Source of the DNA: UBA6109 sp964506465
Lineage (GTDB): Bacteria > Desulfobacterota > Syntrophia > Syntrophales > UBA6109
Direction of reading: 5' to 3'
DNA length: 58,349 nucleotides
Assembly (NCBI GenBank): GCA_964506465.1
Contig: CAZDLM010000012.1
Coordinates: 1-58,349, forward strand
This document shows positions 26,787-36,094 of this stretch, piece by piece. Positions within the stretch are counted from its first letter, which is position 1. Each line of letters starts with the position of its first letter. The notes under the pieces are model-generated. The model saw only the letters and a program-made list of their open reading frames with translations, was not told the origin of the DNA and did not search any database. A program made the position numbers and the translations under genes.

Positions 26787-27476
26787 ATGAAACAATATTG
26801 CGCGGAGTTTTTCGGGACTTTCTGGCTGGTCCTCGGCGGGTGCGGCAGCGCGGTTCTGGCTGCTGCGTTTCCTCATGTGGGTATCGGTCTGCTCGGCGTT
26901 GCTCTGGCCTTCGGGCTGACCGTTCTGACTATGGCGTACGCGATCGGACACATTTCCGGCTGCCATCTCAACCCGGCCGTTTCCGTCGGCCTTTGGGCGG
27001 GAGGACGTTTTCCCGCCAAGAGACTTATTCCCTATATCGTCTCGCAGGTGCTGGGAGCGATCGTGGCAGGGGGTGTTCTCTATGTCATTGCCTCCGGCAA
27101 GGCGGGTTTCGAAGTGACGGCGGGATTTGCCGCTAACGGGTTCGGCGCGCATTCGCCCGGCGGCTATTCTTTGCTTGCGGCTCTCGTCACGGAAGTGGTG
27201 ATGACTATGATGTTCCTGCTGATCATTCTCGGCTCCACCGATAAGCGCGCGCCGCAGGGATTCGCGCCGATTGCGATCGGACTGGGTCTTACGCTGATTC
27301 ACCTGATCAGCATTCCGGTGACCAATACGTCCGTCAATCCGGCTCGCAGCACGGGCGTCGCCCTATACGTGGGGGATTGGGCTGTCGCTCAGCTGTGGCT
27401 CTTCTGGCTGGCTCCGATCGCAGGAGCCTTGCTGGGTGCCGTTGTCTACCGTTTGCTTCAGGAACAGGAGCCCTGA
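26787..27476 (+). CDS. aqpZ: Aquaporin Z
   Basis: A 229-residue MIP channel with six membrane helices. The two half-helix motifs are present (HLNPAVSVGLW and SVNPARSTG). His in LTLIHLISIPVTNTSVNPARS and a small residue before the second motif give the narrow selectivity filter of water-specific AqpZ rather than a glycerol facilitator. ATG 26787 (MKQYCAEFFGTFWLV) is the family start; the frame is open 50 codons upstream without similarity. The 206 bases between the OmpA stop and this start show no strong promoter. No partner genes. Confidence 0.95.
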   Translation: MKQYCAEFFGTFWLVLGGCGSAVLAAAFPHVGIGLLGVALAFGLTVLTMAYAIGHISGCHLNPAVSVGLWAGGRFPAKRLIPYIVSQVLGAIVAGGVLYVIASGKAGFEVTAGFAANGFGAHSPGGYSLLAALVTEVVMTMMFLLIILGSTDKRAPQGFAPIAIGLGLTLIHLISIPVTNTSVNPARSTGVALYVGDWAVAQLWLFWLAPIAGALLGAVVYRLLQEQEP

Positions 27477-27642
27477 CCATATCGGCGCCGAGAAGTTGAC
27501 GCCATCCGCGCGCGGAGAAAGCTGAGGAAAACTTCCGATCGCATCACCGGAAAAGTGTTGTTTTGATGATCGCAGTCGGGGCCATGGCGCAGACAGCCGC
27601 GCTGGCGTACAGGCAGGCCGACGTACATACAGGGTTGCACAA

Positions 27643-27689
27643 AAATAAATAAAAGGGGTTGAGCGAAATCGCTAACCCCTTTATTTATT
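27643..27689 (-). terminator. Strong terminator after tRNA-Arg
   Basis: A long hairpin with stem AAATAAATAAAaGGGGTT(A/G)GCG directly after the CCA end of the tRNA, with T-rich arms on both strands. It can terminate in both directions, ending the tRNA transcript leftwards and aquaporin read-through rightwards. The bases between 27477 and 27642 show no gene. Confidence 0.85.
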
Positions 27690-27766
27690 TGGTGGGCGAT
27701 GCGCGAATCGAACGCGCGGCCTTTGGTTCCGGAGACCAACGCTCTATCCTTCTGAGCTAATCGCCC
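27690..27766 (-). tRNA. tRNA-Arg (anticodon CCG)
   Basis: Read on the minus strand it folds as a full cloverleaf. The acceptor GGGCGAT pairs with ATCGCCC, followed by discriminator A and an encoded CCA. The D-arm includes TAGCTCAGA, the anticodon stem TTGGT/ACCAA holds the loop CTCCGGA (anticodon CCG, decoding CGG), and the T-arm is GCGCG TTCGATT CGCGC. The length is 77 with CCA. Confidence 0.97.
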
Positions 27767-27851
27767 ACTCGAAAGTCTGTTTCACCGTGGATTCCGGAGA
27801 ATTGCTCCAATCCACCAGGCGCGGGTTTCATACAACGGCTTTTGGGAATAA

Positions 27852-28745
27852 TCAACCCTTTTCGCTTGCCCGTTGCGAACGGTCGAAGCGGATGTCCGTC
27901 AGAATCCTGCGGGCGGGAACGCTGCGGTTCATGGTGCAGATATGGAGGCCCGGGGCCTCATTCCGCAGCAGATCGGCCGATTGCCGCGTTGCGTGTTCGA
28001 TCCCGTATTTTTCGATTTCTTCGGGCTTGTCCTTGTATTTCTCAATTTTTTCCCTCAGCGGGGAGGGGATTTTCGGATCGCACAGGGCTCCGATTTTTTG
28101 GCTCTGTTTGTAGTTGAGAATCGGGAAGATCCCCGGAATGAGGGGAACACGGACGCCGTTCTTCCTCGTCGTTTCGCGGAATCGATAGTAATCGTCGTTG
28201 ACGAAGAAAAGCTGGGTGATGACGAAATCCGCTCCTGCATCGACCTTTTTCCGCAGGTTCCTGACGTCCTCCTCAAAGGAGGTGGCCTCGCAATGGCCTT
28301 CGGGATAGCCGGCGACGCCCACGCAGAAATCGGTCCGGGACCGGATGAAGGTCACCAGCTCGTTGGCATACCCGAATCCGTCCCGGGGGCGAATGAAACG
28401 CTCGGTTCCCTGCGGCGGATCGCCCCGCAGGGCCAGGATGTTCTCGATATTTTCGTTCTTCAGCGCGTCGAGGATGGCCGCGATGTCGTCCTGCGAGGCG
28501 TTGACGCAGGTCAGGTGAGCCAGCACCTCGTGATGGAAATCCTTCTTGACCTTCGAGGCGATCTCGATCGTTTTGTCGCGCGTGCTCCCACCGGCGCCGT
28601 ACGTGACGGAAATGAAGTCCGGTTTCCAGTCGCCCAGTTCCCGGATGGTTTCGTACAGGCTCTCCAGATTGCCTTCCCGCGCGGGGGGGAAGACTTCGAA
28701 GGAGAGGGTCGGCGTTTTTCGGGAGAACAGGTCTCGTATCTTCAT
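27852..28745 (-). CDS. metF: Methylenetetrahydrofolate reductase
   Basis: A 297-residue TIM-barrel flavoprotein. It converts methylene- to methyl-tetrahydrofolate, for methionine synthesis or, in anaerobes, the methyl branch of the Wood-Ljungdahl pathway. Family marks are LSFEVFPPARE at the N terminus (catalytic Glu), FISVTYGAGGSTRDKT, NILALRGDPP and ADFVITQLFFVND. It starts at ATG 28745 with GGAG nine bases upstream. A perfect TTGACA on the minus strand near 28830-28835, with only a weak -10, may be its promoter. There is no adjacent MetV-type partner. Confidence 0.95.
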   Translation of the reverse strand: MKIRDLFSRKTPTLSFEVFPPAREGNLESLYETIRELGDWKPDFISVTYGAGGSTRDKTIEIASKVKKDFHHEVLAHLTCVNASQDDIAAILDALKNENIENILALRGDPPQGTERFIRPRDGFGYANELVTFIRSRTDFCVGVAGYPEGHCEATSFEEDVRNLRKKVDAGADFVITQLFFVNDDYYRFRETTRKNGVRVPLIPGIFPILNYKQSQKIGALCDPKIPSPLREKIEKYKDKPEEIEKYGIEHATRQSADLLRNEAPGLHICTMNRSVPARRILTDIRFDRSQRASEKG

Positions 28746-28865
28746 CTCACGCGGCTCCGGAAAGTCATGGCGAAGACGTCTGGCTCTTCATTCGCCTGCT
28801 GCGGGATTCATGTCATTTGAAAAGCAGGATGTCAATAGCTTTTCAGACACATTTTCAACTGTCGA

Positions 28866-28894
28866 TTGAATCGGGGGGAACGATCTGCTAGAGT
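28866..28894 (+). promoter_or_regulatory. Sigma70-type promoter candidate for the amidase gene
   Basis: TTGAAT (28866-28871), a 17-base spacer and TAGAGT (28889-28894) point to the amidase. The predicted transcript would start only a few bases before ATG 28906, so either the mRNA is nearly leaderless or translation starts at the later ATG 28915. Confidence 0.35.
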
Positions 28895-28905
28895 ACGGGC
28901 GGCTT

Positions 28906-30711
28906 ATGCAAGCGATGACCGGATTTTTCAACCGAAGGCCCAGTATCTTCCTCGCAGGGGGCATCCTCCTCTTGTCGATTCTCGCGGCGCCTCCCGCCTT
29001 TTCCGCTACCGAAGTCTTCAATATCCGCCATTGGGCGGCCCCTGACCACACGCGCGTCGTGTTCGACGCCACCGAAGAGCCGTCCTACACCGTCGAGAGG
29101 GAAGAGGCGAAGCTGCGGATCGTCATACGCGACGCCGCCTTGTCTGCGTCGCTTCCCGCAGTAACGGCCATCGAAAAACCGGGAATCCGGAACGTCCTCC
29201 TGAACGCCGCTGAAAACCAGGTGACCATCGAGATCGAGCTTTCCGGGCATACGGGCGCCAACATTTTCTCCTTGAGCCGGATCGAAGACAAACCCCATCG
29301 CCTGGTCGTCGACATCCTCCTGCCGGAACCGAAAAGGAAGGAGGCCGTGGAGACGGAGTCGCCCGCCGCGCCCGTCAAACGAAAGATTATCGTCCTCGAT
29401 CCGGGACACGGAGGCGAGGCGCCCGGGGCAGTCGGCCGCGGCCGCACGCAGGAAAAGGACGTGGTCCTCAGCATCGCAAAGATGACGCGGGAAATTTTGA
29501 ACAAAAAGCCGGGATACCGCGCCCTCCTGACGCGGGACGGGGACTACTACGTCTCGTTCCGAAAACGCATGCAGACCGCCCGGGACAACAATGCGGACCT
29601 CTTCGTCAGCATCCACGCGGATGCCTCGCGCAGCCGCCGCGTCTGCGGGAGTTCCGTTTATACGCTTTCGCTGCGGGGCGCCAGCAGCGAGGCGGCCCGC
29701 CTGCTGGCGAAAAACGAGAACCTCGCCGACATCATCGGCGGCTCCCCTGCGGGGGAGAGCGCGGACGAATCCGATCCGATCGTCCTGAACATGTTTCAAA
29801 CGAATTCCATCAACCGCTCGAAGAGCTACGCGGAGATTCTGATCCAGCATCTTAACGACGTCGGAACCGTGAAATTCCGCCGGATCCAGGAGGCGCCGTT
29901 CCTCGTGCTGAAGCTGCCGGAGATCCCGTCCGTGCTGGTGGAGACTGCGTTCATATCCAACCCCGCCGAGGAAAAACTGCTGCGGAACAAGCGCCACCAG
30001 AGAAAGCTCGCCCAAGCTCTGGCATCCGCCATCGAGGAATTTTTGCCGCCGGAGACGGCCGGTGCGCCCACGCTGCAGACAAGAATGGAGCGGACGGAAA
30101 CGCCGCAATCGGAACCTTCTCAGGCAATCCGCGAACCGGCGCCGTCGAAAGCATCTGCGCCCGAAACGGCCGTCGCCGCGGTGAAGCCGGAAGATGCCGG
30201 GGCGGCGCGCAGCACCGACGGGATGCGAAAGAGCGGCGGTACCGGCCCGAAGACGATGCCGGAGGCGGAGGCGAGACCTGCGTCCATCCCAGTGGCCAAA
30301 AGCGGCGGCGGGACTTTCGAAACGTACGTCGTCAAGAGAGGAGATTCCCTCGATAAGATCGCCCGCCGTTACGGCGTCAGCGTTGCGCAAATCGCAGAGC
30401 GGAACCGCATCGATCTCCGGAGGCCCTTGTACGTGAATCGCAAGCTGAAGATCCCGCTTTCGGGCGAAGAAGGCGGATCGGGGGGAAATTCGCTTCGTTC
30501 CGCCTCCGTCGAGAATAGGGCGGCAAAGACGAAGACGCCCACTGTCTATTCGTATCATAAAGTCCGCAGAGGGGAGAATCTCACCTCCATTGCCAAGAAA
30601 TACGGAACAACGGTAAAAGAGATTCGCGCCTTGAACGGCATGAAACAATCCGACGCCTTGGTCATTCAGCAGATGATCAAGGTTCCTTCCCGCAACGGGG
30701 TCCGTTCTTGA
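28906..30711 (+). CDS. N-acetylmuramoyl-L-alanine amidase with AMIN and two LysM
   Basis: A 601-residue periplasmic AmiC-like cell-wall hydrolase that helps separate daughter cells. In order it has a signal peptide (ends about residue 33), an AMIN domain (about 37-140), a zinc Amidase_3 domain (about 162-385), a Pro/Ala/Glu-rich linker, and two LysM domains near residues 474-518 and 550-594. The Amidase_3 domain carries IVLDPGHGGEAPGA, LFVSIHADAS and a catalytic Glu in VLVETAFISNP. LysM domains at the C terminus of an AMIN-Amidase_3 protein provide extra septal wall binding. The next gene follows with only 11 bases between. Confidence 0.93.
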   Translation: MQAMTGFFNRRPSIFLAGGILLLSILAAPPAFSATEVFNIRHWAAPDHTRVVFDATEEPSYTVEREEAKLRIVIRDAALSASLPAVTAIEKPGIRNVLLNAAENQVTIEIELSGHTGANIFSLSRIEDKPHRLVVDILLPEPKRKEAVETESPAAPVKRKIIVLDPGHGGEAPGAVGRGRTQEKDVVLSIAKMTREILNKKPGYRALLTRDGDYYVSFRKRMQTARDNNADLFVSIHADASRSRRVCGSSVYTLSLRGASSEAARLLAKNENLADIIGGSPAGESADESDPIVLNMFQTNSINRSKSYAEILIQHLNDVGTVKFRRIQEAPFLVLKLPEIPSVLVETAFISNPAEEKLLRNKRHQRKLAQALASAIEEFLPPETAGAPTLQTRMERTETPQSEPSQAIREPAPSKASAPETAVAAVKPEDAGAARSTDGMRKSGGTGPKTMPEAEARPASIPVAKSGGGTFETYVVKRGDSLDKIARRYGVSVAQIAERNRIDLRRPLYVNRKLKIPLSGEEGGSGGNSLRSASVENRAAKTKTPTVYSYHKVRRGENLTSIAKKYGTTVKEIRALNGMKQSDALVIQQMIKVPSRNGVRS

Positions 30712-30722
30712 GGAGGGAACCC

Positions 30723-31190
30723 GTGCGCCCGTGCCGAAGCATCCTTTCCCTGGTCTTGTTCCTCCCGCTGTTCTGCGGGACCGGACTGCCTGCGGCCGTG
30801 AACGGCGGTTTCGGGGACGATGGTCCTTTCCGCGTCCTGCCCGAGCTTGCTCCCGGCGTTCCTTCGTTCATCTCGAACAAGGCCTTCGACGCCGCCGTTG
30901 GTGAGGACCGCTATCTTCCTCTGAAGAGGTTCGATGAACTGCCCGCCGGATCAGCGGGGCAAGGGGAGGACGGCAAGGGGCGGACGTTCATGCAGCACCT
31001 GAGTTTCACCTTTTCGCGCGCCGCGACCAGGGACATCGGGATCGATCCCTCGCGGCGGGGAGAAGAAGAGCGCGCCTGGGAAAAATTCCGCTCCCTGTCA
31101 TCGTCTTTGCAGACGGAGTCCTATCGAGATTCCCTGGAGGCCATGGGGAAGATCTTCCAGCCTCAGGTGAATCTTCATATCGAGTTTTGA
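30723..31190 (+). CDS. Small secreted hypothetical protein
   Basis: A 155-residue protein with a signal peptide. GTG 30723 is chosen since AGGAGGG lies 5-6 bases before it; a TTG at 30708 is in frame but less likely. The mature part has no known motif. It ends in an amphipathic helix (EERAWEKFRSLSSSLQTES) and MGKIFQPQVNLHIEF. It sits 11 bases after the LysM amidase, so it is probably cotranscribed and may act in the cell envelope. The stop is convergent with pepA (7 bases apart). Confidence 0.7.
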   Translation: MRPCRSILSLVLFLPLFCGTGLPAAVNGGFGDDGPFRVLPELAPGVPSFISNKAFDAAVGEDRYLPLKRFDELPAGSAGQGEDGKGRTFMQHLSFTFSRAATRDIGIDPSRRGEEERAWEKFRSLSSSLQTESYRDSLEAMGKIFQPQVNLHIEF

Positions 31191-31197
31191 GCTTCGC

Positions 31198-32706
31198 TCA
31201 GCCGGCTGCTCCGTTCCACGTCCGCAGCAGCCGGACCAGAAGACGAACGCCCACGCCCGAAGCCCCCTTGGGGATATAGGGCCTGTCTTTGCCCAGCCAG
31301 GCAGGGCCGGCGATGTCCAGATGCGCCCAGGGAAAATCGCCGACAAATTTCTTCAGGAAGGAGGCCGCCGTGATCGTGCCGGCGGATCGGCCGCCGGCGT
31401 TCTTGACGTCGGCGATGTCGCTCTTGATCTGTTCGTCGTACTCCTCCCAGAGCGGAAGCTCCCAAACCTTCTCTCCCGTAAAATCGGCCGCCTTGCGAAT
31501 CTTTCCCTTGAGGGCATCGTCCGTTCCCAGCAGGCCGGCGACATAGTCGCCGAGGGCGACGACGCAGGCGCCGGTCAGGGTGGCGACGTCGATGATCGCG
31601 GCGGGCTTGTATCGTCCGGCATACGTCAGGGCATCGGCCAGGATCAGTCTTCCCTCCGCATCGGTGTTCACAACCTCGATCGTCTGGCCGGAGAGGGATT
31701 TCAGGATGTCGCCGGGCTTCAGGGCGCGCCCGCCGGGCATGTTCTCGGTCGCCGGGACGAGCCCGACGAGGTTCACGGGCAGCTTCAGGTCGGCGGCGGC
31801 CATGACCGTGCAGATGACGGCGGCGCCGCCGGACATATCCGTTTTCATCTCGTCCATCTTCTCAGCCGGCTTCAGAGAGATGCCGCCGCTGTCGAAGGTC
31901 AGGCCCTTGCCGACCAGGACAAGGGGCTTGTCGCTCTTTCTGCCGCCGCGGTATTCGAGGATGATGAAACGGGGGGACTGCTTGCTCCCGCGGGCAACCC
32001 CCAGAAGGGCGTTCATGCCGAGTTTTTCCATCTTTTGTTCGTTCAGCACCTTGACCGCGATGCTTCTTCCCCTGGCTGCCGCAACGGCGCGCTCGGCCAT
32101 GTCGACGGGCGTCATCTCATTGGCCGGCGTGGACACCATGTCTCGGGCGAGGCAGACGGCGCGGCAGAGGATCTCGGCACGAGACGCCGCTTCGCGCACG
32201 ACGGGGATCTGACGGTTTTCCACGACGATCGTCATCTCCCGGAGATGTCGGATTTCCTCCTTCTGCACCGTCTTGTACGGCGTGAACTGGTAGCTGCCGA
32301 GGATCGTCCCCTCGACAACCGCCTCAGTGAGATCTCCGATCAACGCGGACGGTGCGCCGAAGTCGAGCGCGGTCGAAAAAGACAGGACATTCGACGAGAG
32401 AAGAAGCTGAGCCGCTTTTGCATAGGCGCCGCGCACACGGTCGAGGTCGAAGTCGCCGCGCTTTCCCAGTCCGACCAGGACCACCCTCTGCCCGGAGCCG
32501 GAATCCCCCGTATGCAGCAACTCCAACTGCAGGTGCTTGCCCTCGAACTCGCGGCTGCGCAGCAGCTCGGAGATCCAGCCTCCGGAGGATTGGTCCGTAC
32601 GCTGCGCCGTTGCAGAGACTTCGGCCTCTCCCTCGTAAAGAGGAACAACGAGACAGCGATGGGAAACAGGGTCGGGAAGGGTGCCTTTCAGAACTCTTGT
32701 TTTCAC
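31198..32706 (-). CDS. pepA: Leucyl aminopeptidase (M17)
   Basis: A 502-residue cytosolic metallo-aminopeptidase. The catalytic C-terminal half shows the two-metal ligands and active-site Lys: LVGKGLTFDSGGISLKP, EMKTDMSGGAAV and the M17 signature NTDAEGRLILADAL. The start is set at GTG 32706 because AAGGAG lies six bases upstream. An ATG at 32745 would add 13 residues without a ribosome site. The N-terminal half is the macro-like domain. It forms hexamers by family knowledge. Confidence 0.95.
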   Translation of the reverse strand: MKTRVLKGTLPDPVSHRCLVVPLYEGEAEVSATAQRTDQSSGGWISELLRSREFEGKHLQLELLHTGDSGSGQRVVLVGLGKRGDFDLDRVRGAYAKAAQLLLSSNVLSFSTALDFGAPSALIGDLTEAVVEGTILGSYQFTPYKTVQKEEIRHLREMTIVVENRQIPVVREAASRAEILCRAVCLARDMVSTPANEMTPVDMAERAVAAARGRSIAVKVLNEQKMEKLGMNALLGVARGSKQSPRFIILEYRGGRKSDKPLVLVGKGLTFDSGGISLKPAEKMDEMKTDMSGGAAVICTVMAAADLKLPVNLVGLVPATENMPGGRALKPGDILKSLSGQTIEVVNTDAEGRLILADALTYAGRYKPAAIIDVATLTGACVVALGDYVAGLLGTDDALKGKIRKAADFTGEKVWELPLWEEYDEQIKSDIADVKNAGGRSAGTITAASFLKKFVGDFPWAHLDIAGPAWLGKDRPYIPKGASGVGVRLLVRLLRTWNGAAG

Positions 32707-33064
32707 GGAGGACTCCTTTTTGGCAATCGGCATTTTGATCTGCATTCGCGTATGTCTTTAGCCTAAAATAGCCGAGGTTTTCAAGTCTGTTTCGCCGTAG
32801 AGGATCGGAGGGCAGTCATTCGCAATCGGCTGCGACCGGAGCGTCGGCCTTTCGCCTCTCCGCTGCAGCGGGACAGGGCGGTTTCCTATGAGATTCCCGC
32901 TTTCCTTTTGCGCGAAAGATGTATATTATTACAGACACTTACATGCCGCTTTCCGATACAAGCGGCCCGGGAAAGAGACCCGTCTCGAGTGCCCCGATGG
33001 CGGACGGTTCAGCACGAAATGCGCGGGCCGGAAGAGATGGGGGAGCGGGCGCAATAGGACGAAG
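32707..33064. other. Gap between pepA and pseudopilin cluster
   Basis: About 360 bases of divergent upstream region. An in-frame extension of the first pseudopilin runs back to 32888, but it has no prepilin character and is not used. The only AT-rich patch (about 32918-32940, with TATATTATT) may contain the cluster promoter, although no good -35 box was found. Nothing else supported. Confidence 0.4.
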
Positions 33065-33556
33065 ATGAAGGTTCACCTTTTCGAAAAGAGACGAGATGGA
33101 TTTACGGCACTGGAAGTGATCGCCGTCATTTTCGTCATCGCTGTCGTCGGCGTCACGGCGGCATCCCGCATCGCCTCCAAGACCTATTACGATATCGCCG
33201 CCGAGACGGAGATATTGAAGGCGAACATCCGTTATGCGCAGTTCCGCGCCTTGTCTGATGCTGATACAAGTTACAGCGTCAATAACGCCACTTGGGGAAT
33301 ATCGCTTTCGGGAGACTCCTACACCCTGCAGAAGAACGGCGCCCCCGCAACGACCAATTTCCCGGGTGAGAGTTCGCCGACGCACAATCTGCCAAATGGC
33401 ATTTCCGTTACGGCGGGAACGGTCACATACAACGTATGGGGTATTCCCGTTGACGCGGCGGGCCTTCCACTCGCCGGCAACGTGACGATCGGCATCTCCG
33501 ACGGGACGTCTTCCCAGACGGTTACGATCACGCGGAATACAGGATTTATCCCATGA
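33065..33556 (+). CDS. Type II/IV pseudopilin, GspH/FimT-like
   Basis: A 163-residue prepilin-like protein. The N terminus RRDGFTALEVIAVIFVIAVV carries the prepilin peptidase site (cut between Gly and Phe) with the conserved Glu at +5 and a hydrophobic helix. The C-terminal part is beta-rich with many Thr/Ser/Asn, as in GspH/FimT minor pilins. The first of four pilin-like genes in a row; its stop overlaps the next start. No assembly ATPase or platform gene is in the window, so it must work with machinery encoded elsewhere. Confidence 0.83.
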   Translation: MKVHLFEKRRDGFTALEVIAVIFVIAVVGVTAASRIASKTYYDIAAETEILKANIRYAQFRALSDADTSYSVNNATWGISLSGDSYTLQKNGAPATTNFPGESSPTHNLPNGISVTAGTVTYNVWGIPVDAAGLPLAGNVTIGISDGTSSQTVTITRNTGFIP

Positions 33557-33993
33557 AGATGTCGAGAAGACGGGGAAACAGCGGATTCACCCTTATTGAG
33601 GCTATCATCGTCATCGTCGCAGCGGCGATCCTCGGCGCGATGATGTTCACCTACTCCAGCACGGCGCTCATGAAGAGTTCCCAGCCGCTGCATCATGCGA
33701 CGAAGGCCTTCGCACTGCAGAAGGTCATGGAGAATATCCTGACGGACTACAATCTGAACTACAAGTCGAATCTCGTGGGAATCAAGACAAAGATCGCCAG
33801 CGCGGCGTCCCAGCAGCCTCCACCGACAGGTTACGGACCCTACACGCTGGTCTTCAACGACTACATCAAGTTCGTCGGCAATGCGGAAACGTCCATCGTC
33901 GTCGGCGTCGATCCACAGAACCTGCTGAAGGTGACCATCAAGAATGACCTGGGCGAAACTCTGTCGATATTGCTTCCGCTGATCGTTCAATAA
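33553..33993 (+). CDS. Prepilin-type N-terminal methylation protein
   Basis: A 146-residue minor pilin-like protein. The leader MKMSRRRGNSG is followed by FTLIEAIIVIVAAAILGAMM (cut after Gly11, Glu at +5). The remainder is short and beta-rich. It overlaps the previous gene by four bases (ATGA) and is followed 10 bases later by the third pilin-like gene. It resembles GspI/PilV-class minor subunits in position, but it cannot be assigned more closely. Confidence 0.83.
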   Translation: MKMSRRRGNSGFTLIEAIIVIVAAAILGAMMFTYSSTALMKSSQPLHHATKAFALQKVMENILTDYNLNYKSNLVGIKTKIASAASQQPPPTGYGPYTLVFNDYIKFVGNAETSIVVGVDPQNLLKVTIKNDLGETLSILLPLIVQ

Positions 33994-34003
33994 TAGGGGA
34001 TCT

Positions 34004-34522
34004 ATGAGCCGGAGAACATTGAACAGGAAGGGTTTCACCTTAATCGAAATTCTCGTTTCGCTTTTGCTGGTCGGTATCGTGACGGCTGTCATCGGTCTTT
34101 CCAGTTATCATATGGTCAACGGTTTTGTCTTCGCCCGAAAGAATGCCGATACCCTGTTGAAGGGACAAATCGCCATTGCGCGCATGACAAAAGAACTGAA
34201 CAATGTGAAGACGGTTTATGTGGGCTCCACGAACGGTACACAGATAACATTTACGTCGTACAGGGATGCGGTTGCCGTGGACCATACGATATCCTGGGGC
34301 GGAAGCGGCGCCGATCTCCTTTTTGACGGCATTGTCCTGACGGACCAGGTCGGCAGTTTTTCGCTCGCCTATTACGCCAATTACAGCGGCACTGCGCAGA
34401 CGACCTGGTCGGCTGCATCGCGTATGATTGAAGTCAGCCTTGTCTTGACGGGAGCGGAAAATACGCCGGCGGCATTCAGCGCCCGCGTTCTGCCGTCCTT
34501 CGATGTCCTGATCGGAACGTAG
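34004..34522 (+). CDS. Prepilin-like protein, GspJ/PilW type
   Basis: A 172-residue protein with the leader MSRRTLNRKG, then FTLIEILVSLLLVGIVTAVI. The body has the pattern of PilW/GspJ minor pilins (GQIAIARMTKELNNV followed by beta strands ending in VSLVLTG). It stands third in the cluster, before the PilX-like gene, the usual order of minor-pilin operons. Confidence 0.83.
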   Translation: MSRRTLNRKGFTLIEILVSLLLVGIVTAVIGLSSYHMVNGFVFARKNADTLLKGQIAIARMTKELNNVKTVYVGSTNGTQITFTSYRDAVAVDHTISWGGSGADLLFDGIVLTDQVGSFSLAYYANYSGTAQTTWSAASRMIEVSLVLTGAENTPAAFSARVLPSFDVLIGT

Positions 34523-34582
34523 TTGATGGACGAAGCGGTTCAATGCCATGAAAAACCCCACATACCCGGACGGAAAGACCCA

Positions 34583-35854
34583 ATGATGCCGCGACGGCAA
34601 AAACGGAAAAATCCTCAAGCCGGTGCGGCGCTGATCGTCATCATTGCCTCCATGACGGTTGTTGCCGTCCTGGGTGCCGGAATGCTCGGCCTGTTTTCCA
34701 CTTCGATATTTTCGGAGCTTTTCATCAACAACCGGGAGAAGGCCTATTATCTTGCGCAGGCCGGCAGGCAGTATGCTACGGCGGTCATCAATGCGGCCAA
34801 CATCTCCGGCGATCCGACTCCCATCGCGAATCTCAACAATCAGACCTTCACCCTGTCCGACGGCGGACAGTTCTACCTGCGCACGGACACGACGGACGTC
34901 AAGTATACCGCCGTCGAATCCACGGGAATCGTCAACGCCAATACCGCCTTCGAGACGAAGCAAAAAATCGGATTCCGGATCGCGAGCATAAAGTTCAGTA
35001 AGGGCGTCTACGCCGTGGGCAGCATCGCCGTGAACAAGAATGCATTCGTCGACAGCTACGATTCGCGCTTGGGGCCCTACAGCTTCGCGACGCACACGCA
35101 GAATGCGACCGTCCAGACCAACGGAACCGCGGCTTCCAGCATCTTCGTGCAGGCCGCAGGAAAAATCTTCGGCAATGCCGTCTGCGGCTACGGCGGCGAC
35201 CCCGCGGTAGCCATCTTCGGGGCGGCCGGTACGATCACGGGGACAAGGACCGCATCGACCGCCAATGTCACGTTTACAGCGGTGGATCCTCCCACCGGAT
35301 GCAGCGATTTCAGGACCTGCGGGACGCAGATCCCGGATATCACCGCCAATACGGCACTGGCCGCCGGTACCTACGGAACGAAGAACGTCGATCTGAACAG
35401 CGAAACCCTCACGATCAACGGCGACGTCAAACTTATTGTGCACGACACGCTGACCTATGATCGTAAGGGGAATCCGGTATACTCGGACGGCAACCTGAAC
35501 ATGATCAACGCGTCGAAAATCCTTATTTCGTCGGGCGGGTCGCTGGAACTGTATGTCATCAGAACGTTCACCATCGGCGGCACCAGTGTGATCAACCCGC
35601 CGCCATCGCCGGCGACGGCGGTGAGGATTCTCGGTGTCACGACGACGGAGTTTAATTTCAGCAAGGCTTCTACGACCTATGCGGGGATTTACGGCCCCGG
35701 TGCGACGTTCACTCTTGACTCGACGTCGCAGGTCTTCGGGTCCGTTGTCGCCAAGACCGTCTCAATCTCCGGCAGCACGGCGATCGGAACGGGAACCACG
35801 GGCTCCATCCACGTCGATACGGGTTTTGCGCTCAACGAGGGAGTCGTATATTGA
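34583..35854 (+). CDS. PilX/GspK-like pilus-assembly protein
   Basis: A protein of about 423 residues. Near the N terminus, AGAALIVIIASMTVVAVLGAGM lacks a classical prepilin Phe-Thr-Leu but matches PilX N termini. The long beta-rich C-terminal region has many Thr/Ala/Gly, with TINGDVKLIVHDTLTYD and GGSLELYVIRTFTIGG; this repetitive beta pattern is as in exported PilX-associated domains. The start is taken at ATG 34583; ATG 34526 and TTG 34523 are also in frame. The region 35855-36094 downstream has only a short GC-rich hairpin (GCGCATC/GATGCGC, 35911-35928). Confidence 0.75.
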   Translation: MMPRRQKRKNPQAGAALIVIIASMTVVAVLGAGMLGLFSTSIFSELFINNREKAYYLAQAGRQYATAVINAANISGDPTPIANLNNQTFTLSDGGQFYLRTDTTDVKYTAVESTGIVNANTAFETKQKIGFRIASIKFSKGVYAVGSIAVNKNAFVDSYDSRLGPYSFATHTQNATVQTNGTAASSIFVQAAGKIFGNAVCGYGGDPAVAIFGAAGTITGTRTASTANVTFTAVDPPTGCSDFRTCGTQIPDITANTALAAGTYGTKNVDLNSETLTINGDVKLIVHDTLTYDRKGNPVYSDGNLNMINASKILISSGGSLELYVIRTFTIGGTSVINPPPSPATAVRILGVTTTEFNFSKASTTYAGIYGPGATFTLDSTSQVFGSVVAKTVSISGSTAIGTGTTGSIHVDTGFALNEGVVY

Positions 35855-36094
35855 CCTGAAACAGCAGATCGTCCGGGCCGGTGTCCGCCCTTTTCTGCAG
35901 GTTGAGTTCCGCGCATCGTCAGATGCGCCTCGCCGGGGATGAAGTTTCCGACACCGGAATACGTCAAGATGCGAAGATCAGATTGATTTACAAAGGAAAA
36001 CCTGTTAGCGTCCGCGAGCAATACGACGGATGATTCCCAGTCGGCGGCGACGGCGACGGAAGATCCGCGATACGAAAGATCTCAGGAGGAGAAG

